A DNA stretch of 64,000 nt from Acanthosoma haemorrhoidale. Its lineage: Eukaryota > Arthropoda > Insecta > Hemiptera > Acanthosomatidae. The notes beneath the pieces were generated by a model that worked only from the letters and a program-made list of their open reading frames with translations, had not been told where the DNA came from and made no database searches. A program made the translations under genes and the position numbers. Location: contig OV884012.1 of the NCBI GenBank assembly GCA_930367205.1, forward strand, positions 58,301,239 through 58,365,238, given 5' to 3'. Positions 50,161 to 62,700 of this stretch are shown in pieces; the stretch's first letter is position 1, and the number at the start of each line of letters is the position of its first letter.

Positions 50161-50619
50161 ATACCTATCAAAAAATGGAGTTAGGTAGTAAGACGTCATG
50201 AAACGATTGTCCAGGTCATAAACTTAATCAACCCTCACTTCGTCACCAGGGCTAGGGTAACTAGGCACCCCCCTCGTGACGACCCAACACTCATCCTTCA
50301 AGCTCTTCAGATCTCACTATCACTAACCTCATAACTTTTATCCTTACAGAGAACCCTACTTACTGGGTTCTCCTGATCCCTTTTGGTATAAGAATAGTGT
50401 TTGCACCCCCCCCCCCCCAAAAGAACTGGCAGCACTACTTAATGACATTAATATTGTTGTGGCATTGCTGAAATTACTATTAAACGTCCATTTAAAATTT
50501 CAAAGGATCAGACTTATCGAACTGTTCACCCATAAGGAAGAGCACATGTCGGTCAATATCAGGTGTCAATGTTCATAACATTTTCCATCATATAGTCCCT
50601 TAGGTATCCCTTGATTTCA

Positions 50620-50960
50620 TTCACTCATCTCAATCCATTCCCAATTCATCTCCTTTCTTAACTCTATCGGATGCCATTTCCTTGTAGGTGGTGACCTTAA
50701 TACAAGTACCATCACTGGTGCTCAAGATCCACAAATACATAAGGAAAATGTAATTGCTCCCTGCACTCACACGAAAAAATTACTTGACACTCTTACTAAC
50801 CATCTGATCCTAACCGAAATCCCGACCTCCTTGACTTCTTTTCCCACAATAGTTAAAAAACACTAAACTATTCTATGACACCTCATCTTACCGTCTAATT
50901 AGCCTGCTTCCTAAACTCTGATTTAACCACTTCTGTTTAACATTGTTAGCGTTGATCTCA
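50620..50960 (+). mobile_element. LINE endonuclease (APE-type) fragment
   Basis: Reads FLVGGDLNTSTITGAQDPQ near 50680-50736, corresponding to the GGDFNAKH..WGS motif of Jockey-type apurinic endonucleases. One frameshift later, NPDLLDFF sits at 50818-50841, corresponding to the conserved PDLIDFF. Stops and shifts elsewhere; no RT follows. A remnant only. Confidence 0.7.
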
Positions 50961-53280
50961 TAAACTTAGCCTTTGAAAGTAAACAGTGTTGCATGAGTGC
51001 CTTTGTTGATGTAACACGAGTTTTCCACCGGTAGGTGACAGGTCCCTGAAGTGTGTGTATTTTTATATATCGCATGAACGAGTGTGTGAATGCTGAGCTG
51101 TAAATATGGGATGAATGAGATAATTAATCACAATTAATTATTGCCCAGTAGGGCAGATTGTGATTTTATTTCAATAAAGAGATTAATTCAATTATACATA
51201 TGAAAAATGCAACGTGGCTCCTGATCGAAGTCATTTTTTTAAATAAATTAATTTTAAAAAGCTTTAAAATAAAAAAAATGGATAAATTGGTATAAATAAA
51301 ACTAATCGATGGCTGTCAATCCGTTGATATATATGTAAAAGTGCATACATTCAATTATAATTTAATATAATTTTTTTTAGACTTTCTAAGAAAAAATACT
51401 CATATTCCTGCACACCCCCTCTTAAACTTTAATCTCCTCGCAGAAAAAAAAATCCTACGCCCCTTCCTACTCCTTGAAAACTGTACTATGGTCCCTCCTT
51501 GCACCACTGATGGTACAACCATGGTGTTGGTAGCCAATTCCTTCGAAGATCTAGGTCGGTGGGTCATAAGAAAGATGGCAGCGGTTTGACTGGAATCACT
51601 AGCTTTGGTTATATGCATCACTGGGCCATACCACCACTTAAACCATTAAATCATTGATCCCTATAGAAGGGGTATTGCTTCTTTTTTTTTTTTTGCAATT
51701 GCAACTTGTAACTGTATACATTTGCATAGACGATGAAGAACACCAAATTTGTATTTAACTTTTTACATTTTATTTATGCTATATACGTGTCTTGCAGAGT
51801 TCCAGTTCCTCCCTTGACGTGATCCTGACATGTTGAAATGTCCTTCTAAATGAATTAGATGAAAATGTATGTTCTTCTTATTCGTCGCAAATTCTTTTCT
51901 CATTATTGAAATATCACGGCTAGCTACGAATTCCCTATAAATGCGATTTTTATTTAGTATGTTAAGTTTGAATTGCTGAATTTGGGTATACACTTTTATA
52001 ATGGATTAGTTACACATATCCAATTAATTACAGAAATAGATATGTTCAACATACATAGAAAATTTTTTTCTAAAGCTTGAAAAATAGTATATATGTGTTA
52101 CGCCATAACATTCTGTTAAATGATGCCTTAAACAATATTTCATAATTCTAGGCAACAGTATGTCTAACAATAAGATACAGGCATCCCATCTTAAGTAACG
52201 AAAATGACGTGAAATAGTAGTAATATCAAATTCCCAGGACAGAAATATAACCAGATAAGTAATCAGATGATTCACAACAACCTGATAGCACAGAAGGGAA
52301 CACAGCAAGTACAGAAACTCTTACGAATCAATACTCAGCCAAGTGCTGAGAGTTGCTTCTGGTTAATGCTTATATTTTATATATAATAAACTCTCTGTGA
52401 TAAGCCTGAACAGTATTTATTGCTGATACAGTATCTGCTAATTATAATTAATTATTAAATAGTGGTCTTTTATATCAGATAACATTACAATCTTGAAGTG
52501 TGGCAAACTACTTTAAGTTCTCTTCCTATCTGCGTACTCATTTAATTTGAATGTGATTTTTTTTTTAACTCTCTTAATGTGGAAACAATAATGCATCTTG
52601 AGAAATTATGTTTGAAAAATACACATAAAACCAAGATTTGGGTGTAGTGTGTAGTAGAGATAACATAAGGAAACTATCGAAATGTTTCTGTGATTTAAAG
52701 AACTTTTCTTTTTTTTTTAAAGCTGAATCAACTCGATATGAATCGAAAAAACTACTAACTATCAGTGAAAACATACCAAACAGGTAAAATATTTAGATTA
52801 AAAAAATAACGAAAGTACACACAGCTATCTCAAGTGCTCAAGATAATACTCTGTAATAGACTAAGGCAGTGGTAATGACACGTCAATGGAAAAAGTAAAC
52901 AGTTGGTATGGTAAGTGCACAGGAAGTAGTAAAAAATGTTTTTATTGTTGATATAAATCCTGAAAATTTATTATCAAAGAAAAACGGGAAAACAGACAAA
53001 CTTCCTAAAATAAAAAAAGCTCCATTTATCCTATCCAAAGGTTATAGATATGTAGTTATAAGGAGAAAACAAAATAAATTAATAGGGTAACAATCTAAAT
53101 AATAGTAAGCTACCAGTCGTTGAGCTATTAATAATAAGAAAAGAAGTTATAAACAGTTTTTATGAGTTTATAAATAATCAGTGAACAATGGTGTATTTTT
53201 AATCAGTGTGAAATGGAAGGCCTTCAGGCATGGTAATAATAAATCCAACGATACGGCACTAAATAACATATGGATATATT
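50961..53280. other. Intergenic, nothing recognised
   Basis: AT-rich. Short open frames carry no motif. Confidence 0.5.
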
Positions 53281-54110
53281 ATACGGTGATGTTCTTGACA
53301 GAGCGCACCGTGCAATGAAGCCAAGCTACTAAGGATTTAGGGAAGGGTCAGGTGCACATAACGTAGAGGTGAATGTACCCGTGAACCTAGAACCACGCTC
53401 GATCCAACACTGAGTAGGCCCAAACTACACCGGGATGACTTGGGCGGTGCCCACGAGCCCAGCACATAATACGAAGAGGCCCCAGAACAGCACTAAGGCT
53501 CGAAGACCATAGGTATCCTCGCTTATCCCTGCTTTCCCCTTTATCATAATCTTGGCACGAACCAGGTACTGATGATTTTACAGTGTTGGGCTTTGAATTA
53601 TAATTCGTCACATCCCATTCTAACAACAGGAATTCCAAAACCTTGAATTTGCCATGTGCCAAATATCTCATCGTCTTACGTTCCTTATTTACACACAATC
53701 GGCAGCACTAAACTATTTTTTTTTGTTATAAACTAGCATTTCCTGTTGTCCCAAGAAGTGAGGAGGAATATAGTGTGGAGAGGGAAGTCGATTTACAGAG
53801 CTAACATTGCCAAGATGGCCTAGTCAGAGGGCATACACGTGTAGCAGGGCACTGACCCCGGGTTGCCCAAGGTCGCTACACGTGGGCTGAGGGTCGTTGA
53901 ACCCGACACGTGGCCCAACCCTGCCTGCCTTGGCCCCGCCCCCAATGGTTCATGGACCCCTGCCTTAGTCCAAAGTGGAGGCATTCTTCCATCTTTACTA
54001 GGAACCAACCTAAGTCTATTGAGCAGAATCCCTCAATTTGAAGTAAATTTGGATCTAGTAAAATTGGAAGGAAATATACAAACCTAATCACTGTAGCCGA
54101 TGACACACAC
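53281..54110. other. Two GC-rich islands, possible SINE remnant
   Basis: 53380-53600 and 53810-54010 are GC-rich among AT-rich DNA. Near 53816, TGGCCTAGTCAG matches a tRNA A-box, and CGGGTTGCCCAAGG about 45 bp on is a poor B-box. A worn tRNA-derived SINE is possible. Open frames on both strands here come from base composition. Confidence 0.3.
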
Positions 54111-56089
54111 AGTTGTCCAGGAGAAGGTTGGTTTTAATGGATCAGGTAATAATAGTTGGAGCAGATCAACCAAAGGTTTCAAAAGCAATTCGCAAATTCT
54201 GCTATGCTATGGGTCCATTTGGTTTCCATTCGCAAGTTGCGCAAAATTCCACTGAAACAACTGTTTAGCAATCGGTATACCACCCCCCTTCCGAAACAAA
54301 GCCAATACAATTGAAACTAGTATGATAAGTAATGTAGGACTGTTATAATATTACATAGAAAGGTGCTCCTTTGATAAAGAGCTTTATAAGCTAATGGCTA
54401 GGTGTTGTTTGTACGTTGCAAAATGAGGATTTAAAAGAGACGAATCTAAAAAATATATCATGTGCAAATTTAATTAATTAATGGCAATCAAATTTTCTTA
54501 GTATTAGGCATAAGAATCCTAATGTTAAGAAAACACTTCGAGTCACAAGCTATGGAATTGCTATTTTTTTGCAAGTCAGATCAACTATTTGGTTATGGAA
54601 ACATTGTTATTATCTCTTGTAGTAATTATGGTGAAAAACAATTTGATTTAACAAATATCTGTTGGAAGTCAAGCTATTTAAATTTTTGCGAATTGCGAAA
54701 GTCACTAGTGGATAGGCCGCCAAATGCACAACCTCGTTTCCTTTTTTAAAAACAATTCAGTAATCGTAAACTTAAATGGTTCACCGACATAGTTTGTATG
54801 AAAATAAAACTGTGCAATTGATTATTACCAGTAACATTTACCGGAAAGAATGTTTACATAGCTGCGAAATCTTTGATGAAGTATCAGTAAAGAAATGGGC
54901 GCTTATTATTGGTACATATTAGATACCGATACAATTACAAATTATTTACAAAAGAATCTGTGTGTTCGTCAGTATCAAACATATTGAAATATGTGTCTGC
55001 AGTTCGGCAGGCACCATTGGGCAAACAACTGCTTGCCCAATGGCAAATGCGCTCTTGAAGCTATACAGAATCTCATCAATTACTTTTAGTATCATGAACA
55101 TATTATAGATGTTCATCATGCGGTGGTAACGTACACGTTGTCCAAAACACAAATAAACTAAATGTGCGTGTTATTGCCGAAATATCACGCATGCCTCCAA
55201 CTCAAGTTCCCATCGCTTGAGAATATGAGCTCAATTTTTATTGATAATAATTCAATAACAAGATATAATTAAGAAAAGCCAATATTGCCAATTTATAAGA
55301 AATTGGGATGTTTGATTGAGAGGTTGGTTATACTGTGACTAAAGTGGTTGGTTTTATTAAATATATGGCAGGTAAATTAAAGGAGTGAGCATCCTTAATA
55401 TGTGACAAATAATAACAATAATTTGTATTATAATCGACATTGAAAGCACGCCTCTATTGAAATGGAAATAGCAACCGAAAACCCTTAACGGTAGCGTTAT
55501 TAGCCAAAATGGAGTTCCACCAAATAGAAAACGTCATTGTGACCTACGGACGACACATAAAAGACACCTCAACTCGCGGATATTTTAAGGAGTGGATAAG
55601 ATAAAAACCGAGTATGTGGGTTTGTTGCGGAAGGGGATAACGGGAGAGGTTATATGGCGTTTTTATTATTAATTATTTAAGTTTTATGGTAGATTTGAAA
55701 TATATAGAAAACACATTCAACATTTCATTGGAATAAAATAATGCTTGTAAAACTCTATTATTGTCTAGGCGTGACATTTGCATCAACAGGACATTTTACC
55801 AATAAAGAAAATACAACTAAAGCAAAAGGGCAGTTTGAAACACTGCAAATATTAGCCTGTTGGATATCTGAAATCTAGAATACGGAGGTTAAACATTTAA
55901 ACACAGTATTGAATGTCAGAGTTTTTCACTCATTGGAAATATGGAACCAAAAACATTCAGAAGAACCCAAAGCAATCGCGATACATCAAATGAATCCTTA
56001 AGCTTCCAAAGTCATCCGTATTATTATTATTACTTAGGGCTTTCAACTCAAATCTATACAATAGGACAATAAATAATTAAAATAATTTG
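54111..56089. other. Intergenic, nothing recognised
   Basis: No motif found on either strand. Confidence 0.5.
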
Positions 56090-56750
56090 TTGTGAAGAGG
56101 TTGAAAGTTCTTCTGGTGCCTTGTAATAGCTATCCTAGAATCTTGTACAGCCAACTATACCTAGGCGCCTTTCTTTCAACTAGTTCTTCACTGAATTGGG
56201 TAACCCAGCTTTTTGAGTACGTCTCTCCAAATATAATTACCTTCTTACGAACCCTAATCCATCCATCACATCCCGTCCCAGCCAACTAATCCTCTAAAGC
56301 CTTAGCCCCAAAGAAGGAAAACACATCAAAAGCCTGTTCTCCCCTGTAAACACCTGATAAACCGCACTATACCAAAACAATATTTATCTTCAGGTGTGTA
56401 CCAGTATATACAACACCAGGCTCCACGGCCAGATGATTCTTGCTTGGAAAACTAACCTTACCACCGCTTATTGTAGTGTCAAATACAATTTGCACTCATT
56501 GCGATATATAAGTACTGAGCACTTCCTGTGGAGGTGCATCAAATATTACTTTTCATGGAATTATTCTTTAGAAAGCGAGATTTAGGAAATGCCAATGATA
56601 TGCTCACATATATCATCTACCTAACATCGAGGAATCTACCTAACCGTCGGGAAACCAATTCTATTTGGCAACACTCATCATGTATTCTAAAATTTAGAAC
56701 TGAAGTGGAAAATGAACAACCTGTTACTGATAACTCATCTATGTGATTTT
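56090..56750 (+). mobile_element. Possible LINE C-terminal remnant
   Basis: Two overlapping frames give EHFLWRC, resembling the zinc-knuckle tail (C..C..H.FL..C) after RT in Jockey/R1-type LINEs, and DMLTYI, resembling the short segment beyond it. The evidence is thin, and the cysteine spacing could not be aligned properly. Confidence 0.35.
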
Positions 56751-57543
56751 TTACGTATTTTGATTCTCTTCATAATTTGAGCTATTGACCTTAATAAGCA
56801 CTAATTACATATTACTAGTTAACTCATAAACTAATAAAAGTTTATTAAATGCTTTACAAGATATTTATATTACTCCGTTAATTTTGAATTTACATACTGA
56901 TGCATCAGACAGCGGTTTTTCGGGTGGAGTGTGTGACTTTTTATCTATTTATGCTACACACAGTGGTTATCAAAAACACCTTCATGGGTTGATTGACAAA
57001 CAGCACGGTTTTTAGTAGGATTTTTGATAGTGACAGGTGAGTCCAGTCATTTTCAGCGACTCCATATTCTTATTAAAATTTTAAATCATTAATACCTATA
57101 TTACCTAGTTAGGTTGTATATATATAATACCTTATATTAAAACTTTTTAATCAAGTAAAAATGATTAATAAACGTTGAATTTAACTTTAATTGAAAGTAA
57201 AAATTAACATCTAGTTAAATTATTACAATTTTTAAAATTATCAATTGAATAAATATATAAGGTTTCACATTTTGTGAATTTACTTTTTCCCATAAATATT
57301 AGTAAGTGGCTCCCGATATGACTGACCGCATTTCAGCCCTGAATGGCAGTAAATAAGGGTGTAAGTAATTACATAATTAGTAATTTTAAAGGGATAAGTA
57401 GTTCGTTAAATTTAGCTGTTGACATATGACTAAAATAAAAAATCTTAATTCAGAGTAAATCCTATTTGAAAATTTTTTGTTTAGCTTTCTCTCAGGTATC
57501 TTGCAACAATCTTAGTTTTTTTCTTTTCTTTTGCAACAATAGT

Positions 57544-58998
57544 ATGGATAAAAATATCTCAACTACTCGAAGAGAAAGATGCCTGCTGCATGACCAGTGG
57601 AAGAATCGTTTCGCGGACGTTTACGGTGAAGTTAGGAAGATAGCCAAACTGAGTTGCAAAATGAGGAAAGACGTACCCTACTAGAAGAAGACATTGAATC
57701 ACCTAAAGATGAAGACTTTATAGAAGGTCTTGAAAATTAAAAGAACCCGACGGTTCTGGGCTTGAAAAGGCTCTTCACAACCTTATCATGGACATATGGG
57801 TGAATGGGACATTCCGGATGGATGGAAGAAATTCATGATACACCCTATCTATAAGAAGAAATACTCGATTTGTGCAACTACCGTGGAATATCCCTTATCC
57901 ATTGCGCATACAAGATTATATCCAATATTTTATTTAAGCGCTTGTTCGCGCAAGAGAGGAATAAATCCCTATCAATGTAGATTCAACAGCGGCAAATCTA
58001 CTACTGGCCAAATATTTAGCCTCAGGACAATCCTAGAGAAGTGTCGGGAGTCACAAACCATCATCTTCTTAGATTTCAAAGCGGCCTACGAGAGCAACAA
58101 TTGGGGAGGTCTTTAAAATTCACTGAAGACATTTCGGATTCTTCAGAAGCATAATAGACTGATGAAGCATGACCATGAATATGTTGCATGTTGAATATGC
58201 ACACATGCAGGGAGTTTGGTCGGAATCTTTCCATTGATGATATGTGTCTATCAAGGGGATGCACTGGCATGACTACAGATAGAGGGACTTAGACATTCAG
58301 ACCTCGGGTACGATATTTAACAGGCCAGGGCAGCTCCTAGCATTCGCGGATGACGTAGACAATGTTGGGAGGTCACGGCCAGCAGTTAAATAGATCTTTG
58401 CTGCTCTAGAAGAAATACAATACATGCTCTAAAGATCAACCATTCAAAATTCTTGTGTATAAAAATCTTACATATCGGGGCGTGAATCACGAAAGTGAGT
58501 ATTATTGATACACTTAATATGGTATAAGAAAATTGATTACATTAAAATTTCACATAATTATAAAGACAAAATTAATTTATTTTCAATATTAATTTGATTC
58601 ACGTCCCATGGCATAATCCACCCAACCCTCATGTACAGTGGAGAGTCCTGGACCATAGCCAAGGCACTGTGCCAAAATCCTATGATTTTTTAGAGAAAGA
58701 ATCTGACCCCGTCCTTATCAACGGAAGATGGAGAATGACGACCAGCCAGGAGATTAATAACCTCCATGGTGAGCCTAACAATGTCGATGTGGCGAGGATG
58801 AATGAGAACAAGATCCGGAGGAAACTGCTGATGGATGTCATCCACGGACAAAGAAGGGTTGGCAGACCAAGACTTCTCATGGATTGATTTCGTGGCCGGA
58901 GACGCGAGGTTCCTTGGAATTCGCCACAGGATGGCTACAACTGGGTAGAGACTCCTAGCGGTTGCTTATTGAGGAGGTCTCGTGATATAGCGCAGCTC
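57544..58998 (+). mobile_element. RTE-like LINE remnant (reverse transcriptase, C-terminal domain)
   Basis: In order, and across several frames: IPDGWKKFMIHPIYKKK (57811), YRGIS and AYKI-type text around 57880-57920, YQCRFNSGKSTTGQIFSLRT, ILEKCRES, FLDFKAAYES (58066-58095, RT motif A), LAFADDV with catalytic FADD at 58343-58354, then NKIRRKLLMDVIHGQRRVGRPR near 58800-58870, the C-terminal GRP.RW-type motif. Stops and indels are frequent. An AT-rich insertion at about 58440-58600 separates RT from the C-terminal part. Inactive. Confidence 0.8.
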
Positions 58999-59000
58999 AA

Positions 59001-59129
59001 TGTTTGTATTATGGATAAAAAAGCATCACTTCATCAGGCCAATTGTTTGTATTATGGATAAAAAAGCATCACTTCATCAGGCCAATTGTTTGTATTATGG
59101 ATAAAAAAGCATCACTTCATCAGGCCAAT
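59001..59129. repeat. Perfect 43-bp tandem array, three copies
   Basis: A 43-bp unit beginning TGTTTGTATTATGG and ending CATCAGGCCAAT starts at 59001, 59044 and 59087 with no mismatch between copies. It lies directly after the LINE C-terminal text, so it is probably the 3' terminal repeat of that element. Confidence 0.95.
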
Positions 59130-60058
59130 TGGTGTATTTATATAGGTCTGGGGATTCGAAATCTAGATATAACCGGGAAGGATAGAATTTGGTTCTGGAG
59201 CCTGTAATAATGGATTTAGACTTTTCAGTGTTTAAATTGAGTTTATCGTCCTTGGTCCTAGAACTATAAAGATTATAAATATGTTTACATGTTTAGCCAT
59301 TATTAATGCATATTTGTACTAGACAGTGCGGAACGAAATGGAGCAGATGGCTGCATATTCCCTTGGATGAAATCTATTCCAACGTAGTACAATATTGAGA
59401 GGTTAAATAGTTCCGTAGAACAAATATTCTATAAGGTTAAAGTTAGGGTTTAGAAATAATTTGAACTTCGATGAATAACAGATAATATAATCCTTTAAAG
59501 ATATACAATGTAAAATTAATAATAATAACGATAAAAAAGAAAATAAGTATATAAAAAGTCAATGAAAATAATGTAAAATGTATTTTTTGGCCACTAAAAT
59601 TTTGTAAAATAAGACAAAATCTGACAGTAATGCTAGGTAATGTATTTTCTCAGCTGTTAGCAATTGCAAAACATTTGTTCATATAATAAATTAACAGAGA
59701 TTAATTATAAACCGAGTCATTGATTGTATCTGGTTTGTAACCCGATGAACAGAAGGCCTTATCGTCGGTGACGGGCAAGGAGCAGACGGGCAGCGACGAC
59801 AGGCTGGTATGCCAAGGGTCAGTGCTGATCTCAGTGTGTCATACCTAGTCATTCAATGGCCTCACTTATCTCTTTATAACTCTTATTTACAACCTTCATT
59901 TCTAACTAAAAAATATATCTAATGAATCAGTTAATTATCTATCTTCCTCAAATGATTGAATTTTTACAATGATTTGCTACCTTGACGGGGATGGAATAGA
60001 ATAACGCCTTTTATTTATCTATTTATTTTTTTATTTAGTAATTTATGGATTCTCTATC
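59130..60058. other. Intergenic, nothing recognised
   Basis: AT-rich, with a short GC-rich patch at 59757-59850. No gene seen. Confidence 0.5.
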
Positions 60059-60600
60059 TATCTGATACACAGCAGTATCCGGATACATAAAACTCTAAGG
60101 CAATAAATAAAGAATGTATCCTTTCTAAGGACACATATACCCGTTGATCTATTCACCTGACTTACATTGTCTTTACATGGGTAATTAGAATACTTAATTT
60201 TTAGGGATGCTATTCAACTACTGACAGATTTTATTCCTCAAATCTTGAGCGTATTTCATTAGCGTCAAGTTGTTCAAAATTTTATCTTATTCAAATATTC
60301 ATTTTACTTACTGTTGGTCCCAATTTATTCTAAACCCAAAGTAATTAACCTTAATAAATTATTGCGGTGATCAAATGGAAGGAATTTAATTGTAAAACAG
60401 AATTTTACAATTAACTATACAAAATGTAGAAGAACTAGACAAAATGTTTTATTCACCAGTAACAAAATAAGGTTAAAATGTTTTATCGAGGAGTGACTGA
60501 TTTAACTATTAGCTCAAAATTCTACTAGCTACAAATACGTCTTCAATCTGATGAAGAAGCAGCCGCAAAACCAGTCTCAACTCAGTCGCTGCAGCCTCTC
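60059..60600. repeat. Dispersed repeat, copy C
   Basis: Same family as 423-1763. Shared text includes CTGATA.ACA..GTATCCG, GTATC.TTTCTAAG, CACCTGACTT, AGGGATGC.AT.CAAC, CCCAAAGTAA and GGTGATCAAATGGAAG. It ends with two close copies of a 19-bp block (TCAGAGTRACTACCGRCTG) at 60614 and 60653. Confidence 0.65.
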
Positions 60601-60893
60601 GTCACCTCCCATCAGAGTAACTACCGACTGAGCCGAGTCTCCGCAACTTTCTTCAGAGTGACTACCGGCTGCCTAGTATTTTTTTTTTCAAAACCCCTTT
60701 ATTCAAAAAAAATTTTACAAACAAATGAACAAATTTACAGATTTATGGCTCCTTTTCCTGCATAGCATAACATACATTTGAAGGAGGGTAGAATTACAAA
60801 AACATATTGTTCAGTGAATTCCCGTGACGTACGAGGGTGGTCTGAAAGTTTCCGACCTAACAAAAATACAAGACTTTTTTCAGAAATTTTTTT

Positions 60894-61220
60894 TTATTTA
60901 TCAACATAGTCTCCTTGTAACTCTACACACTTCTCCCAGCGATGCTCCCATCTCTGTGACCCGTCCAAATAGTACTCGGCGTTTTTCTCTGCAAAATAAT
61001 CGTTCACGAAGGTGATTGCCTCTTCATTTGACAAAAATCTCTGGCCTCCGAGCGCAATTTTTAGATGAGGGAACAAAAAGAAGTCGCTTGGGGCTAGATC
61101 TGGTGAGTAAGGCGGATGGTCAAGCAGTTCAAACCTTAATTTATGCATTTTCGCCATGGCAACCGTTGAGGTGTGAGACGGTGCGTTGTCTTGGTGAAGC
61201 AGGATTTTCTTTTTCTGCAA
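60894..61220 (-). pseudogene. Mariner transposase, C-terminal piece with second and third Asp
   Basis: HQDNAPSHT holds the second catalytic Asp (about 61188-61190). PYSPDLAPSDFFLF holds the third (about 61083-61085), 34 residues on, the DD34D spacing that defines mariner. The C-terminus RWEHRWEKCVELQGDYV is intact. Upstream in this frame, WDSHGVILIDYLQK is followed by a TGA near 61281-61283, a second nonsense change. Confidence 0.92.
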
Positions 61221-61372
61221 ATGTGGCCGTTTTTCCGCAAGTTCTGCCTTCAGCTTGTCAAGTAATGATGCGTAGTATGCTCATGTAATGGTTTTTCTTT
61301 TTTGAAGATAATCGATTAAAATAACTCCATGACTATCCCAAAAAACAGTCACCATCAAAAATCACTTTCCCA

Positions 61373-61714
61373 TCAAAAAAACAGTTTTTGCTTTTTTTGG
61401 AGCCGGTTCCCCCTTTGCAGTCCACTGTTTGTACTGTATTTTTGTTTCGGGCGTATATGGTGTATCCAAGTTTCATCCACAGTAATTAATTGGTGCCAAA
61501 ACTCGGATTTAGTGCGCCTAAACTGCGCCAACAGAGCGTTGGAAATGTTCATTCCAACACGTTTTTGGTCTAACGTGAGCCAACGCGGCACCCAACGCGC
61601 GGACAGCTTTCTCATCTCTAAATGTTGATTTAATATGTGACAAACACGTTCTTTTGACATGTTCATAACCTCTGCTATCTCTCTCACTTTAATTCGGCGG
61701 TCGTCTAGCACCAT
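61373..61714 (-). pseudogene. Mariner transposase, middle piece with first catalytic Asp
   Basis: MVLDDRRIKVREIAEVMNMS, then KERVCHILNQHLEMRKLSAR and the WVPR linker. ITVDETWIH carries the first catalytic Asp at about 61475-61477. A frameshift after this motif (HHIRPKQKYS replaces the usual HYYTPE-type text) ends the frame at 61373. Confidence 0.9.
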
Positions 61715-61783
61715 TTGGTGAACTTTGGCGATGTTTTCGTCGGTAGTTGCAGTTTTTGGATGTCCCGAACGTTCATCGTCTCC

Positions 61784-61966
61784 CTAGCTCTTACGACAAC
61801 GTTTAAATTCAGCTGCCCAAAATTTCACTGTGGTAAATGATGGTGCAGAGACCCCATACACAGAATCCAACTCATCTTTGATTTGCGTAGACGTATTGCC
61901 TTTCAAAAACAAATATTTAATGACAGCTCGATACTCGATTTTGTCCATTTTCATAAAAACACTCAC
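61784..61966 (-). pseudogene. Mariner transposase, N-terminal piece
   Basis: Starts MSVFMKMDKIEYRAVIKYLF and continues through the paired helix-turn-helix DNA-binding domain (GNTSTQIKDEL, FTTVKFWAAEFKR) to a premature TAG at 61784. The next piece is in the same frame, so this is a point nonsense change, not a frameshift. Confidence 0.9.
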
Positions 61967-62127
61967 ATCGACTCACTCAAACGACTGTTACACAACAACT
62001 GCGCATCCAAAATGGCTGAAACTTTGGTGAGTAACTGTCAACAAATAAAAAACGAAATTCACTAGTTTTTATTTACGTCTGCTCCTATCTTCATGTTGAG
62101 GTCGGAAACGTTTCAGCCCACCCTCGT

Positions 62128-62700
62128 GCCAAGAAAGAGATAAGGTGGGTGGACCTGTGGTCTTTAACCCTGACTGGCGGCCTAGTCGGTGGGTAGCTTA
62201 ATTCGTTCTGACTCCTTAAGGTCTTAGAAGGTGTGCCCCGACAGTGCACTATGTTCAGGAGAAGAGGAATAGGGTAGGTTTATAGGTAGTTTATATGGTC
62301 TTGGAATGACCACGAATTCACACTCGGTATCTAAGGGTAGGCGAAAACCGTCCGGATCCCAAAGGCGATGTGAACCGGAGAGAAGCAGACTGGATTGCCG
62401 TGGGAGACGCTACTAGGTAAAGTTTGTAGGGCCACGGCAACCGTCGTCCGTGAGGGTGAGGTCTCTCCCATGGAGAGGTAGTTGATTGAGAAGGGCACGG
62501 TTTTGAGTAGAGCAGCCAGTGCCAGTGCAGAGAGAGAGAGAGAGAAGTGTTCTAGGTGCCGGTTTGGTTCTTTCTGCTTTCCACCTTAAGGCGCTCGGGT
62601 GGCTCCCTACTTGCGGCTGTTCCCCCCACTAGCTTCTTCCCCTTCTCCACCTGACGTCATAAGCTTTATTACAACAAATATGGAAACATATTTTCTGGGC
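62128..62700. repeat. GC-rich repeat-derived block with GA microsatellite
   Basis: Composition jumps to GC-rich. It contains copy 2 of the inverted repeat (62236-62280, matching 50110-50160) and a (GA)n tract at about 62528-62545. No open frame with a motif. It is probably part of an unclassified retroelement adjoining the mariner. Confidence 0.5.

Larger units (their letters stand above)
60831..62127 (-). mobile_element. Nearly full-length mariner transposon, inactivated
   Basis: Inverted ends CGAGGGTGG.CTGAAA and GTTTCCGACCT lie at about 60832-60862 and 62098-62126. A TA precedes the left end; the right flank is TG, so the target duplication is worn. The element is about 1.3 kb, the usual mariner length. 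Transposase is encoded on the minus strand in three pieces (see next entries). It is the apparent parent of the MITE at 11524-11622. Confidence 0.92.

Noticed and set aside
52908..53090. 60-codon Lys-rich ORF
   Set aside because: Composition matches the AT-rich background, with no domain or splice context.
53820..54106. Three overlapping ORFs rich in Gly and Pro
   Set aside because: They are products of a GC-rich island. The frames overlap on both strands and none shows a motif.
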